Below, piece after piece: positions 1 through 6,839 of a stretch of DNA of 34,370 nt. Position 1 is the first letter of the stretch; each line of letters opens with the position of its first letter. Where the stretch lies: IMG/VR virus record IMGVR_UViG_3300023117_000052, positions 1 through 34,370 of that record. The stretch is one strand, 5' to 3'. The stretch comes from a virus. The translations under genes and the position numbers were made by a program. The notes below the pieces were generated by a model that saw only the letters and a program-made list of their open reading frames with translations, searched no databases and was not told the DNA's origin.

Positions 1-624
1 AGTGGTGTAACTTTTAATGAAAGTAAAATTTTATCTAATAATTTTAGGGTTAATGGAACACTCGATTATATGATATTCGGAGATGCAAGTGCCAATAAAG
101 TAGGAATATTTGAAGGTAGTCCAAGTGCAGAACTTGATGTGGTAGGAGATACAGAGTTGAATGGTGATTTAGAGGTAAATGGTGAGGTTACTTGGAGTGA
201 GAGAGCGTTAGGAAGGATTAACTCAAATAACACAACTACAGACAGTGACGCTACACCAGACCTCGTTGTATTAGACGAAAGTATTATAAGTATAAACACT
301 ACGAACGATGTCACCGCCAGTAATTATAGCATTACTGTGGATAATACAGGTTATTATCAAATCAGCATTAGCGGAATTATGTATGGGTCAGGAGCAGGAG
401 TCAGAGGAGTAGTTTATTTAGCCATAGGTGGTACTCCGGTTAATATTGATGAAAGTGATGATTTGGCACATGAAGGTGATGACCATATGAGTCACGAAGC
501 TACATTTTATATGCAATTAACTGCTGGACAAGTTTTGACGTTAGAAATTGACAGAACAACCGCTTCAGGTTCTATGACTATAGACGAACCTTCTTTAGAA
601 ATAGTTAGATTAATGGGATATTAA
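1..624 (+). CDS. Tail fibre / receptor-binding protein, C-terminal part (5' truncated)
   Basis: The frame is open from base 1 with no start, so this is the 3' end of a gene cut by the window edge. The first third repeats the fibre motif PSAELDVVGDTELNGDLEVNG-like seen at the other window end (PSAKLDVNGDVEI, near 34150). The last ~120 residues alternate short hydrophobic strands (NTGYYQISISGIMYG, VYLAIGGTPV, TFYMQL, LTLEID, LEIVRLMGY), a pattern like C1q/TNF jelly-roll tips on phage fibres. It probably forms the trimeric host-binding tip. It is likely the C-terminus of the gene starting at 33344 if the genome is circular; that link is inference. The fold call is by eye only. Confidence 0.6.
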   Translation, partial: SGVTFNESKILSNNFRVNGTLDYMIFGDASANKVGIFEGSPSAELDVVGDTELNGDLEVNGEVTWSERALGRINSNNTTTDSDATPDLVVLDESIISINTTNDVTASNYSITVDNTGYYQISISGIMYGSGAGVRGVVYLAIGGTPVNIDESDDLAHEGDDHMSHEATFYMQLTAGQVLTLEIDRTTASGSMTIDEPSLEIVRLMGY

Positions 625-633
625 AACAATAAT

Positions 634-858
634 ATGATACGAGTAAAGACATCTTATGACAACAGACAAGGCTTCATTAAACTTGATTTCAGCGCAGTAG
701 ACATCTGTTCTGATGACAAAGTAGCGGAAGCACTTGAGATGCTATTAGAGACAGTCTCAGAGTCCTTTATGGAGCAAATACAGACAATAAAGGGAAGTGG
801 TAATTTCCTATGTCCTGACGAAGAAATTAATTATGGAAATGATATAATAAAACAATAA
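634..858 (+). CDS. Small hypothetical protein, 74 aa
   Basis: I do not recognise this protein. It starts 9 bases after the fibre stop, ends 7 bases before the next start, and is acidic with a central helix-forming stretch (VAEALEMLLETVSESFMEQIQ). It has no signal peptide or membrane segment. Tight spacing on the same strand suggests co-transcription with the fibre gene. A fibre-assembly helper is possible from position alone, but nothing in the sequence shows it. Confidence 0.6.
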   Translation: MIRVKTSYDNRQGFIKLDFSAVDICSDDKVAEALEMLLETVSESFMEQIQTIKGSGNFLCPDEEINYGNDIIKQ

Positions 859-865
859 TTATACA

Positions 866-1261
866 ATGAAAACAATAATGACACTTATGGCATTTGCATT
901 CTGCTTATCAATGAATGCACAACAGGATAGCACTATTATTCTTGAAGTGCCTATTAAAGAAGCTATTAATAGTGAGCAATTTGCTAAGTACACGAGGTCT
1001 CAGCATTCGCATTTATACGAAGATGTTGCGGAGATGAAATTCACGAGAAGAGGAAAGGCGTTCTTGCTATCTGAGGCTGATACAAACGTGGTTTGGAAAC
1101 CTGCCTTTGATGTGTGTTCTACTTGCTTTGAATTAAAATACAGAAAGTATTATATAAAGTTTTGGGACAAAGAGATACCAGTCATGGATAGCTTGGGCAA
1201 TGTCATTGATTACAAGTTCAAGTCAGGCTTTGAGATAGTGGCAAGACCGAAGAGGAAATAA
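866..1261 (+). CDS. Secreted hypothetical protein, 131 aa, with Sec signal peptide
   Basis: The N-terminus (MKTIMTLMAFAFCLSMNAQ) is a short basic n-region plus hydrophobic core ending in NAQ, a typical Bacteroidota signal peptidase I site, so the mature protein should reach the periplasm or beyond. The mature part has a CSTC pair near residues 84-87 and ends in a basic tail (ARPKRK). The family is not recognised. It lies between fibre-linked genes and a membrane/coiled-coil gene, and could be an envelope-acting factor for lysis or superinfection exclusion; this is inference from the signal peptide and position. Confidence 0.6.
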   Translation: MKTIMTLMAFAFCLSMNAQQDSTIILEVPIKEAINSEQFAKYTRSQHSHLYEDVAEMKFTRRGKAFLLSEADTNVVWKPAFDVCSTCFELKYRKYYIKFWDKEIPVMDSLGNVIDYKFKSGFEIVARPKRK

Positions 1262-1264
1262 GTA

Positions 1265-1606
1265 ATGATAGACACTATACTTGCATTCACTTTTCCGCCT
1301 GATAGTATCAGCTTACTAAGTGGGGTTGATATGTCTGATGGCATAAGCGTAGCATTGCTGATAGGCTTTGTCGGGCAGTTATTGTGGTATATTAGAGGTC
1401 AGATAGAAAATACGAGTAAAGAGCAAAAGGGTGGTTTCGACAATGAGAGAAAGCTATACGAAGCAAGGATAGATGAATTAAAGGAACAAAATAATAAACT
1501 GGAGGAGTCTAAGAATCAAATAAATTCAGAGCTTATACGCTTCATCAAGTCTATAAATTATGTTCCAAAACGTAAAATATCTAATGATGGAAGTTGTAAA
1601 GAATAG
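1265..1606 (+). CDS. Single-pass membrane protein with coiled coil, 113 aa
   Basis: Residues ~27-44 (ISVALLIGFVGQLLWYI) form one membrane segment. Residues ~55-97 are charged and heptad-like (KLYEARIDELKEQNNKLEES), predicting a coiled coil. Membrane anchor plus coil resembles an inner-membrane spanin, and the preceding gene encodes a secreted protein. However, the positive charge just after the membrane segment argues for a cytoplasmic C-terminus, which is wrong for a spanin. It starts 3 bases after the previous stop. The family is not recognised and the role is open. Confidence 0.5.
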   Translation: MIDTILAFTFPPDSISLLSGVDMSDGISVALLIGFVGQLLWYIRGQIENTSKEQKGGFDNERKLYEARIDELKEQNNKLEESKNQINSELIRFIKSINYVPKRKISNDGSCKE

Positions 1607-1754
1607 CGTTTACGACAAGGCATTAGTGAGGATAAGGAAAGGGTGCAATAAAATACTTAGCACCAAAAGTGCAGTTATTACCGAAGAAGCAATAGAGGTC
1701 ATTGAGGTAATAACACAGATTTGCCAACAGAAGCTACAAGTAGAAAATAGTTAG
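1587..1754 (+). CDS. Small basic hypothetical protein, 55 aa
   Basis: It overlaps the end of the previous gene by 20 bases in another frame. The start is unclear: ATG codons lie at 1560, 1584 and 1587, and I chose 1587 because it gives the smallest overlap. The product has a basic N-terminal half (KALVRIRKGCNKIL) and a helical C-terminus (ITEEAIEVIEVITQICQQ). No family is recognised. It is the last small gene before the exonuclease gene. Confidence 0.45.
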   Translation: MEVVKNSVYDKALVRIRKGCNKILSTKSAVITEEAIEVIEVITQICQQKLQVENS

Positions 1755-1793
1755 GTCGTTTGACGCTATATTTTATTAATTAAAAATGATGTT

Positions 1794-2861
1794 TTGGAAG
1801 TAAAAATCGGAAGCATTGCTAAGTCATATATGAGGCTTTATCCCAATATGTCTAACCTTGAATTAGCAAAGAAGATTAATAAAGAGAATCCTGAATTATA
1901 CTCAGATAAAGATACTCTTAAATCTATTGACAATATACGAGGAGTTATAAGGTATTACAAAGGACAAAACGGGGACAAGAACAGAGCTCAAACTGGGCAT
2001 TTGAAGAAAGACTACTACGACCATAAGGATAGGTGCAACGAGATAGCGAGGAATAAAATACTTGGCAGGAATGACAAATACACCCCTGCTAAAATTCTGA
2101 TTTTCGATATAGAGACAAGCCCTATGATGGCTTACGTTTGGAGGTTATGGAAGCAGAATGTAAGCTATAAGAATCAGTTAATATCTGATAGCTGGATGAT
2201 GCTAACTTGGTCAGCTAAGTGGCTTTTTGAGGACAAAGTGATGGCAGACAAGATAACGCCTGATGAGATAAAGAGGGAGGATGACAAGCGTGTTATTTCG
2301 TCTCTGTGCGCTTTAATTGAGGAGGCGGACATAATAGTAGGACATAATAGTAGAAAGTTCGACATAAGACAAATAAATGCTCGTAGGCTAAAGCATGACT
2401 TGCCTCCAATGTTACCGTTTGAACACATAGATACTTACAGGGCGTCTAAGACGGCTTTTGACTTACCCAGCCATTCCCTTGACTACTTAGCCAAGTATTT
2501 AGGCGTAGGGCGTAAGATGGAAACTGGAGGTTTTGAGTTATGGAGGGATTGTATGGAGGGTAAACAGGAGGCGATAGATAAAATGGAGGCTTATAACATA
2601 CAGGACGTAAAGATACAAGAGGAGGTCTACTTAAAGCTACGACCTTACATTAAGGGGCATCCAAACATAGGCTTCTATGTAGAGGATAATGTCCATGTCT
2701 GTCCTAAGTGTGGGTCAGACGATATACATTGGGAGGGAACGTATAGGACTTATATGAACGAATACGACACTTTTAGATGTAATGATTGTGGCTCTATTGG
2801 ACGTTCACGGTTAAGCTCATTAACTACCGAACAAAGACGATTCCTAACCAAAGGACTGTAA
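1794..2861 (+). CDS. DEDD-type 3'-5' exonuclease (RNase H-like) with N-terminal helical domain and C-terminal zinc ribbon
   Basis: Residues ~1-65 (LAKKINKENPELYSDKDT...VIRYYKGQNGDKNR) look like a helix-turn-helix domain. Residues ~100-285 carry the three exonuclease motifs of DnaQ/PolB-type enzymes: FDIETSP (D105, E107), GHNSRKFD (184-190) and YNIQD (Y267, D271). A C-terminal zinc ribbon has C303, C306, C329 and C332. It probably degrades or proofreads DNA in phage replication or recombination; no polymerase domain is present. The chosen start is TTG at 1794. The nearby ATGs (1786, 1789) are out of frame and stop after five residues; ATG 1830 would cut into the helical domain. A strong terminator follows. 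Confidence 0.75.
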   Translation: MEVKIGSIAKSYMRLYPNMSNLELAKKINKENPELYSDKDTLKSIDNIRGVIRYYKGQNGDKNRAQTGHLKKDYYDHKDRCNEIARNKILGRNDKYTPAKILIFDIETSPMMAYVWRLWKQNVSYKNQLISDSWMMLTWSAKWLFEDKVMADKITPDEIKREDDKRVISSLCALIEEADIIVGHNSRKFDIRQINARRLKHDLPPMLPFEHIDTYRASKTAFDLPSHSLDYLAKYLGVGRKMETGGFELWRDCMEGKQEAIDKMEAYNIQDVKIQEEVYLKLRPYIKGHPNIGFYVEDNVHVCPKCGSDDIHWEGTYRTYMNEYDTFRCNDCGSIGRSRLSSLTTEQRRFLTKGL

Positions 2862-2886
2862 AAAAAATATCTGCATATCATTTTTT

Positions 2887-2919
2887 AACCCCTATGGGCG
2901 TATGCTCGTGGGGGTTTTT
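2887..2919 (+). terminator. Intrinsic terminator after the exonuclease gene
   Basis: Outer arms AACCCC (2887-2892) and GGGGTT (2911-2916) enclose an inner stem GGGC/GCTC (2896-2899 with 2904-2907, one G-T pair) and the loop GTAT, followed by a T run. It lies 25 bases after the exonuclease stop and just before the early promoter, so it probably separates the late and early transcription units. Confidence 0.8.
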
Positions 2920-2935
2920 GCTTTTAATTAATAAA

Positions 2936-2970
2936 TGTGTTTTTTTATTTAAAATAAATATTTATATTTG
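2936..2970 (+). promoter_or_regulatory. Candidate early promoter, Bacteroidota type
   Basis: The exact -7 box TATATTTG lies at 2963-2970 (consensus TAnnTTTG). A weak -33 match TGTG lies at 2936-2939, 23 bases upstream. It sits between a terminator and the first gene of the recombination block, in very AT-rich DNA, giving a leader of about 30 bases. Confidence 0.65.
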
Positions 2971-3008
2971 TAAGGTATTTAATTATTAACTAAACAAAAA
3001 CAAATAAC

Positions 3009-3206
3009 ATGAAAGAAAATTATTCAAATTACCCCAGTTACGAGGAAATGGTTGAGGACGCCCTTGCCTATATGGATGATGTAATGATTAGAGAAAAGGA
3101 CGTAGTTGCTGAGGATGGAAAAATCCTTGTAGAGTTTCAAGTTTGGGGTCAGCCTAAAGGAGAGCTTGAAGAACAAATATTAACTTACTTTATATGCCCT
3201 GAATAA
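3009..3206 (+). CDS. Small acidic hypothetical protein, 65 aa; first early gene
   Basis: This is the first gene after the early promoter. It is acidic (YEEMVEDALAYMDDVMIREKD), with no membrane segment or known motif. Early position and acidity fit a host-takeover or DNA-mimic type protein, but nothing specific supports either. The start is the ATG 38 bases after the -7 box. Confidence 0.6.
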   Translation: MKENYSNYPSYEEMVEDALAYMDDVMIREKDVVAEDGKILVEFQVWGQPKGELEEQILTYFICPE

Positions 3207-3228
3207 TAGGGTTATCAAAACTGACAAA

Positions 3229-3399
3229 ATGAAAAAATTAAGCATGATAGAAACGATAGAAGAAGCTATTGCCTTTGGAGAAAAGTCAATGCTAACATCA
3301 TTACTCATTGACGGTCTAAAGTATGTGCAAGAAGACCCAACTATTAGCGGATTGGATTTATTAAACAAACTAAAAAACATTCAAGATGAAAAAAATTAA
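3229..3399 (+). CDS. Small hypothetical protein, 56 aa
   Basis: The ATG at 3229 opens a 56-codon frame (MKKLSMIETIEEA...) ending at 3399, overlapping the next gene start by 14 bases. Composition is helical, with alternating hydrophobic and charged residues (LLIDGLKYVQEDPTISGLDL). It fills an otherwise empty 180-base gap in a tightly packed block, which supports it as real. The function is unknown. Confidence 0.55.
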   Translation: MKKLSMIETIEEAIAFGEKSMLTSLLIDGLKYVQEDPTISGLDLLNKLKNIQDEKN

Positions 3400-3910
3400 C
3401 ATTAAGGGAACTGACTACGTTCCAGTATCAGAGAGAATCAAAGAATTTAGGAGCAAGTATCCTGAGTTCCAACTGGTGAGCGAGATAGTATCACTTACAG
3501 AAACGGAGGTTATCTTTAAAGCATCTGTAATTAAAGATGGCGTGGCAGTAGCAGTAGGTCATGCGATGGAGGTAAAGGGCAGCACGTTTATCAATAAGAC
3601 ATCTCATATCGAAAATGCAGAAACGTCTGCTTGGGGTCGCTCATTGGCTTGTTTTGGAATTTTAGACGAGTCCGTAGCAAGTTATGAAGAGGTAGCTAAT
3701 GCACAGGCTCAACAGTCTAAACAAGCGGAGACATTTAAGAAGGATGACAACAACATACCTGCGGATGTATTCCAAAAGGTAGGATTAAAGCTCGAGGCGG
3801 TTGATAACCTTGAAATGCTAAAGACGGCATATAAGGAATGCGAAGATGACATCAAGAAATACCCGCAAGTAAAGGCATTGTTTACGGCTAAGAAAATACT
3901 ATTAAAATGA
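3386..3910 (+). CDS. Putative phage ssDNA-annealing / recombination protein
   Basis: The N-terminal ~105 residues hold beta-rich segments (VSLTETEVIFKASVIKDGVA) and the signature NAETSAWGRSLACFGI, recalling phage proteins found beside YqaJ exonucleases and loosely the Rad52/ERF-like annealing group. The C-terminal ~60 residues are helical (LKTAYKECEDDIKKYPQVKALF), possibly for partner contact. Its stop overlaps the start of the YqaJ-type exonuclease (ATGA) and SSB follows, the usual make-up of a phage two-component recombinase. The annealing role is inferred mainly from this context; the family assignment is tentative. Confidence 0.5.
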   Translation: MKKINIKGTDYVPVSERIKEFRSKYPEFQLVSEIVSLTETEVIFKASVIKDGVAVAVGHAMEVKGSTFINKTSHIENAETSAWGRSLACFGILDESVASYEEVANAQAQQSKQAETFKKDDNNIPADVFQKVGLKLEAVDNLEMLKTAYKECEDDIKKYPQVKALFTAKKILLK

Positions 3911-4659
3911 TGAGCAGACCATTAGGAAGTATCGGTGCAAGTAGCATCGGTACTTTATTTACCAAGCAAGAACTAAAAGCTAAGTCAGCACAGTCTAAAG
4001 CACTTGAGTTGGCAGAGGAGTTGATAAACGGAGAGCGCAGAGACATTACTACTATTGCTATGCAGCATGGTATATTTAACGAGGAGGAGGCTTTTAACCT
4101 ATGCGTTAAGCCGAATTGGGAGAATGCCAAATATCAATCCAGCGAATCCATACACATACAGGGCGAGCTATACGCTACTCCTGACGTGGTAGTACCTGAA
4201 GAGTGCGTAATAGACATTAAATGCCCATATACGATAGATAGTTTTTTTAAGAACTTTGAGAGCGTATCAAAGAATTATTTAGCGCAGTTACAATGTCAAA
4301 TGTTGGCAACGGAATTACCAAAAGGAATTTTATTATTTTACCTTACAAGTACAAGGATAGACGAGTATGGCAATAAGATAGAATATGACATTCCTATTCA
4401 GGATAGGGTTAAATTGATAGAGATTCCAAGAGATGAGGAAATGTGCGGAGAGATAATAACGAGGGTGGATGGATTGATGGAGATGCGAGATACTATTTAC
4501 AAGTACCTTTGTGATGCGGATTTAGTTGGTGATGTAGAGTTTTTCGATTTGCATAAATACAACAAAGTTACACGCTATAAGGACAAGTCAAACCTATTGG
4601 CTTGGGGTGGTAAGCTGGTGCGCAATGCAGGAACGTATTATACAATAGAGCCGAAATAA
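3907..4659 (+). CDS. YqaJ-type recombination exonuclease (PD-(D/E)XK fold)
   Basis: Visible motifs in order: acidic GIFNEEEAF (E59-E61), the catalytic pair TPD (D93) and VIDIKCP (D103, K105), and YLAQLQCQM (Y124, Q127, Q129), matching the viral recombinase/lambda exonuclease family. At 250 aa it has the usual length. It would resect double-stranded DNA 5'-3' to leave 3' overhangs for the annealing protein encoded just upstream, whose stop it overlaps. SSB follows. The start is ATG 3907; a second ATG follows directly at 3910. Confidence 0.85.
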   Translation: MMSRPLGSIGASSIGTLFTKQELKAKSAQSKALELAEELINGERRDITTIAMQHGIFNEEEAFNLCVKPNWENAKYQSSESIHIQGELYATPDVVVPEECVIDIKCPYTIDSFFKNFESVSKNYLAQLQCQMLATELPKGILLFYLTSTRIDEYGNKIEYDIPIQDRVKLIEIPRDEEMCGEIITRVDGLMEMRDTIYKYLCDADLVGDVEFFDLHKYNKVTRYKDKSNLLAWGGKLVRNAGTYYTIEPK

Positions 4660-4681
4660 TTAATTAATTAAATAATTAGAT

Positions 4682-5056
4682 ATGTATCAAAAAGTAATTT
4701 TAGTAGGAAACTTGGGCAAAGACCCTGAGACGGTGGCTACGGATAAAGCCAAAATAATTAAATTTCCTTTGGCAACTAATGAGAGCTGGAAGAACAATGC
4801 TGGAGAGTGGGAGCAAAAAGCAACTTGGCATAATGTTGTTATGTTTACCAAGTATGACGGTCAGGGCGATAATTTAAGTAAAGGTGCTAAGGTGTTTGTT
4901 GAAGGTAAGATTTCTAACTCAAGTTATGAGGATAAGGACGGTGTTACGAAGTACAAAAGCGAGATAGTGGCGCAGAGAGTTAGTATTTTGTCATCAGACG
5001 AAATATCAAAAACTGAAACGGTAGCCAGTAACGAGGTTATAGACCTACCGTTTTAA
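4682..5056 (+). CDS. ssb: Single-stranded DNA-binding protein
   Basis: The 124 aa product is one OB fold: the opening MYQKVILVGNLGKDPE is the classic SSB start, followed by FPLATNESW, TWHNVVMF and GAKVFVEGKI. A short linker leads to the tip EVIDLPF, matching the acidic-aromatic SSB tail (DDIPF in E. coli) that recruits partner enzymes. It would coat single-stranded DNA in replication and recombination. It follows the exonuclease after a 22-base AT-only spacer. Confidence 0.95.
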   Translation: MYQKVILVGNLGKDPETVATDKAKIIKFPLATNESWKNNAGEWEQKATWHNVVMFTKYDGQGDNLSKGAKVFVEGKISNSSYEDKDGVTKYKSEIVAQRVSILSSDEISKTETVASNEVIDLPF

Positions 5057-5068
5057 CTTAACTTTTTC

Positions 5069-5137
5069 ATGATGTTTGTTTTATGGTGGGGGCTTACGTC
5101 CCCGCCAGTTTTAAAAAAAAAGATATGGATACAATAA
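5069..5137 (+). CDS. Possible 22-aa hydrophobic peptide
   Basis: The ATG at 5069 (second ATG at 5072) opens a 22-codon frame (MMFVLWWGLTSPPVL...) with a hydrophobic front and basic end, overlapping the start of the next gene. The same bases form a GC-rich hairpin, so the frame may be a by-product of that structure. Low support. Confidence 0.2.
   Translation: MMFVLWWGLTSPPVLKKKIWIQ
5084..5113 (+). terminator. GC-rich hairpin after ssb, terminator or leader structure
   Basis: Arms 5084-5093 and 5098-5107 pair over 10 bp (two G-T pairs) around the tetraloop TTAC, followed by GTTTT and then an A run leading into the next ATG at 5125. Such a GC-rich stem is unusual here. The short T run suggests a weak terminator or a leader element that limits read-through from ssb. 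Confidence 0.5.
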
Positions 5138-5328
5138 TATTTAAAGATGGAAAGCCATTGGCTATAAAGTCGCCTAAGTGGAATGACTTGCACTCATATC
5201 ACAGTCTTAGTGATGAGGAGAGGAGACAATTAATTAGGAAGGATTTATTCGAGTATAAACTTCAAGAGGAGCAAGATGACATTTATTTTAATAATTTAAA
5301 AAAAAGACTAAATGGAATACGGCAGTAA
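5125..5328 (+). CDS. Small charged hypothetical protein, 67 aa
   Basis: I chose ATG 5125 (MDTIIFKDGKPLAIK...) because an upstream in-frame ATG at 5083 would run through the hairpin. The product is charged and helical, with LSDEERRQLIRKDLFEYKLQEEQDD, and has no membrane segment. The family is not recognised. Its end overlaps the next gene by 17 bases, indicating translational coupling. Confidence 0.55.
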   Translation: MDTIIFKDGKPLAIKSPKWNDLHSYHSLSDEERRQLIRKDLFEYKLQEEQDDIYFNNLKKRLNGIRQ

Positions 5329-5950
5329 ATGCACGGCAAAGGGATGCCGCAACGTACATTATGCTCTTGGTTTTTGTAAAAAGCATTACGCAGAAATAAG
5401 GCACTATGGGCATTTAAAAAATGACCCAACTTGTGTAGTATCTGATGACCGTCCAAAATGTAAGGCAGATGGTTGCGAGCGTTTAAAATATGCTAAGGGG
5501 TATTGTATGAAGCATTATCAGAGGGTTAGATTGTATGGCCATATTAATTATAGCCGAAAAGCGCATAAAAAAAGAACTGCAACTTTTATTAAATGTAAGA
5601 CTAAGGGGTGTAAAAATAATAATTATATCAAAGGTTATTGTAAGAAGCATTGCGTGGACGTAATACCTGAAAATACAATTTATGTAAGTAAGAATAAAAA
5701 TGGGATTGGGGAATTAGATATAGAAGTAAAAGGATGTTTTGTCAAATATACAAATGGAGGTTTATTTAAGGACGATACTGGTAATTATTGGATGCGGATG
5801 GATAATGGCATATACAAAATTATTGACTTAGTAGTAAGGGATAAGAAAGCTAAAATATTTGAATCAACAGACATTTTATCACACGAGAAAAGGGTTGCTT
5901 ACGACAAGTATATTCCTAAGATTTATTCAACAAAATCATTAAGGCAATGA
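5312..5950 (+). CDS. Triple zinc-knuckle (CCCH) protein, 212 aa
   Basis: Three N-terminal repeats of C-x4-C-x10-C-x2-H are visible at about residues 7-26, 50-69 and 94-113 (for example GFCKKHY, GYCMKHY, GYCKKHC), the first two followed by a basic YGH patch. Similar knuckles precede HNH nucleases and DNA-binding domains in other phages. The C-terminal ~90 residues (GELDIEVKGCFVKYTNGG...YWMRMDNGIYKI) lack a recognisable HNH signature and resemble a small beta-rich domain. Probably nucleic-acid binding; catalytic activity cannot be claimed. AT-rich compared with nearby structural genes. Confidence 0.55.
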   Translation: MEYGSKCTAKGCRNVHYALGFCKKHYAEIRHYGHLKNDPTCVVSDDRPKCKADGCERLKYAKGYCMKHYQRVRLYGHINYSRKAHKKRTATFIKCKTKGCKNNNYIKGYCKKHCVDVIPENTIYVSKNKNGIGELDIEVKGCFVKYTNGGLFKDDTGNYWMRMDNGIYKIIDLVVRDKKAKIFESTDILSHEKRVAYDKYIPKIYSTKSLRQ

Positions 5951-6102
5951 TGGAGGTAATAAGGCACGTTTTGGGCTTGTGTGGTGAGCCTCACCCTAAT
6001 TTACTCTTGGTCGGTGGCTCTGCTATTTTTAGCATCAGATATTTTTTATTTGTAATTAATGGATATATTCGTTCACGAATTAAGGAAGATAAGAATGGAT
6101 AG
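5947..6102 (+). CDS. Short membrane protein with LGLCGE-HPN motif, 51 aa
   Basis: ATG 5947 (or 5950) overlaps the previous stop as ATGA and opens a frame reading MMEVIRHVLGLCGEPHPN, then a hydrophobic stretch (LLLVGGSAIFSIRYFLFVI) and a basic tail. I recall the LGLCGE-HPN motif from short membrane proteins of Bacteroidota phages and mobile elements, which supports the gene, but the recall is not checked. It runs 8 bases into the chosen start of the replication gene. Function unknown. Confidence 0.6.
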   Translation: MMEVIRHVLGLCGEPHPNLLLVGGSAIFSIRYFLFVINGYIRSRIKEDKNG

Positions 6103-6739
6103 AGACTTTAAAGGAGTATGGATTCCAAGACAGATATGGCTATCAAAGGATTTAACTTTACAAGAAAAGGTGTTTTTTGTTGAGATTAACAGTCTGAATA
6201 ATGAACAGGGGTGCTATGCTAATAATAGCTACTTTGCAGAGTTCTTTAATTTAAGCAAGACGAGGGTCAGCCTTGTAATTAAAAGCCTGATTGATAAGGG
6301 TTATATTTCAAGTGAAATAGTGTATAAGCAAGGCACAAAACAGATAGAAAAAAGAGTGCTTAGAGTCATTGACCCCTATTTAACAAAAGTTAAAGACCCC
6401 TATTTAAGTAATGTTAAATACCCTATTTACGAAAAGTTAAAGGATAATAATACAGTTAATAATACAATTATTAATAATAAAAAAACAAGCAAAAAGGGAG
6501 AACGCTTTGAGCAATTTTGGAACACATATGGCAAGAAGGTGGACAAAAAGAAGGCACGGGAGCAATGGATAAAATTAAGCGAAGATGACATCAGGCAACT
6601 ATTTTATAAATTAGAGGGGTGGCTAAAGAGCCATCCTGAATTAAAGTACCGACCGCATCCGATGAGATGGCTAAGGGATAGACGCTGGGAGGATGAAATA
6701 GAGCAAAGTAAGACATCAAATAGTATTAAATACCTATAA
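6095..6739 (+). CDS. Replication initiator with winged-helix domain (lambda O-like role)
   Basis: Residues ~5-75 form a winged helix (FKGVWIPRQIWLSKDLTLQE...NLSKTRVSLVIKSLIDKGYI), typical of phage replication initiators or replisome organisers. A linker at ~93-137 has octapeptide repeats (DPYLTKVK, DPYLSNVK, YPIYEKLK) and an Asn-rich stretch. The C-terminal region (FEQFWNTYGKKVDKKKAREQW...HPMRWLRDRRWEDE) is the conserved end of these proteins. I prefer ATG 6095 over 6059 because 6059 overlaps the upstream gene by 44 bases and adds no domain. The linker DNA holds iteron-like repeats; DnaB follows. Binding to those repeats is inferred. Confidence 0.7.
   Translation: MDRDFKGVWIPRQIWLSKDLTLQEKVFFVEINSLNNEQGCYANNSYFAEFFNLSKTRVSLVIKSLIDKGYISSEIVYKQGTKQIEKRVLRVIDPYLTKVKDPYLSNVKYPIYEKLKDNNTVNNTIINNKKTSKKGERFEQFWNTYGKKVDKKKAREQWIKLSEDDIRQLFYKLEGWLKSHPELKYRPHPMRWLRDRRWEDEIEQSKTSNSIKYL
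6371..6441 (+). repeat. Three iteron-like direct repeats inside the replication gene (candidate ori)
   Basis: Copies lie at 6371-6394, 6395-6418 and 6419-6441, each with a core CCCTATTTA and an end GTTAAA. The third copy is one base shorter, which moves the shared DNA words into another reading frame: the protein changes from DPYL-type to YPIY-type octapeptides while the DNA words persist. This suggests selection on DNA, as for the iterons within lambda O. Confidence 0.6.
6442..6495. other. AT-rich stretch with 12-mer repeats, candidate DNA unwinding element
   Basis: Immediately downstream of the iteron-like repeats lie three AT-rich 12-mers at 6445-6456, 6457-6468 (TAATAATACA shared) and 6469-6480 (a variant), then an A run. 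Iterons followed by an AT-rich segment is the lambda ori arrangement. Confidence 0.5.
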
Positions 6740-6760
6740 AATCAATTTTAAGGGCATTTA

Positions 6761-6775
6761 CGCTTGATTTAAGCG
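6761..6775. promoter_or_regulatory. Small perfect dyad in the gap before dnaB
   Basis: CGCTT (6761-6765) and AAGCG (6771-6775) flank a 5-base spacer in the 100-base AT-rich gap between the replication gene and dnaB. It may be an operator or a small RNA hairpin. No clear promoter box is seen beside it. Confidence 0.3.
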
Positions 6776-6839
6776 ACTTTAAATAAAAAGTTATACCAAT
6801 ACACCAAAAATAAAATTAAACGCATTAGAAACGATTTAA

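Noticed and set aside
2786-2989. Forward 67-codon frame overlapping the exonuclease end
   Set aside because: It runs through the terminator hairpin and the early promoter, overlaps the exonuclease zinc ribbon out of frame, and ends in low-complexity hydrophobic sequence.
5983-6034. Two small hairpins (GGTGA/TCACC and TGCTA/TAGCA) before the replication gene
   Set aside because: They lie inside the 51-aa coding frame, with short stems; an RNA role is possible but coding explains the bases better.
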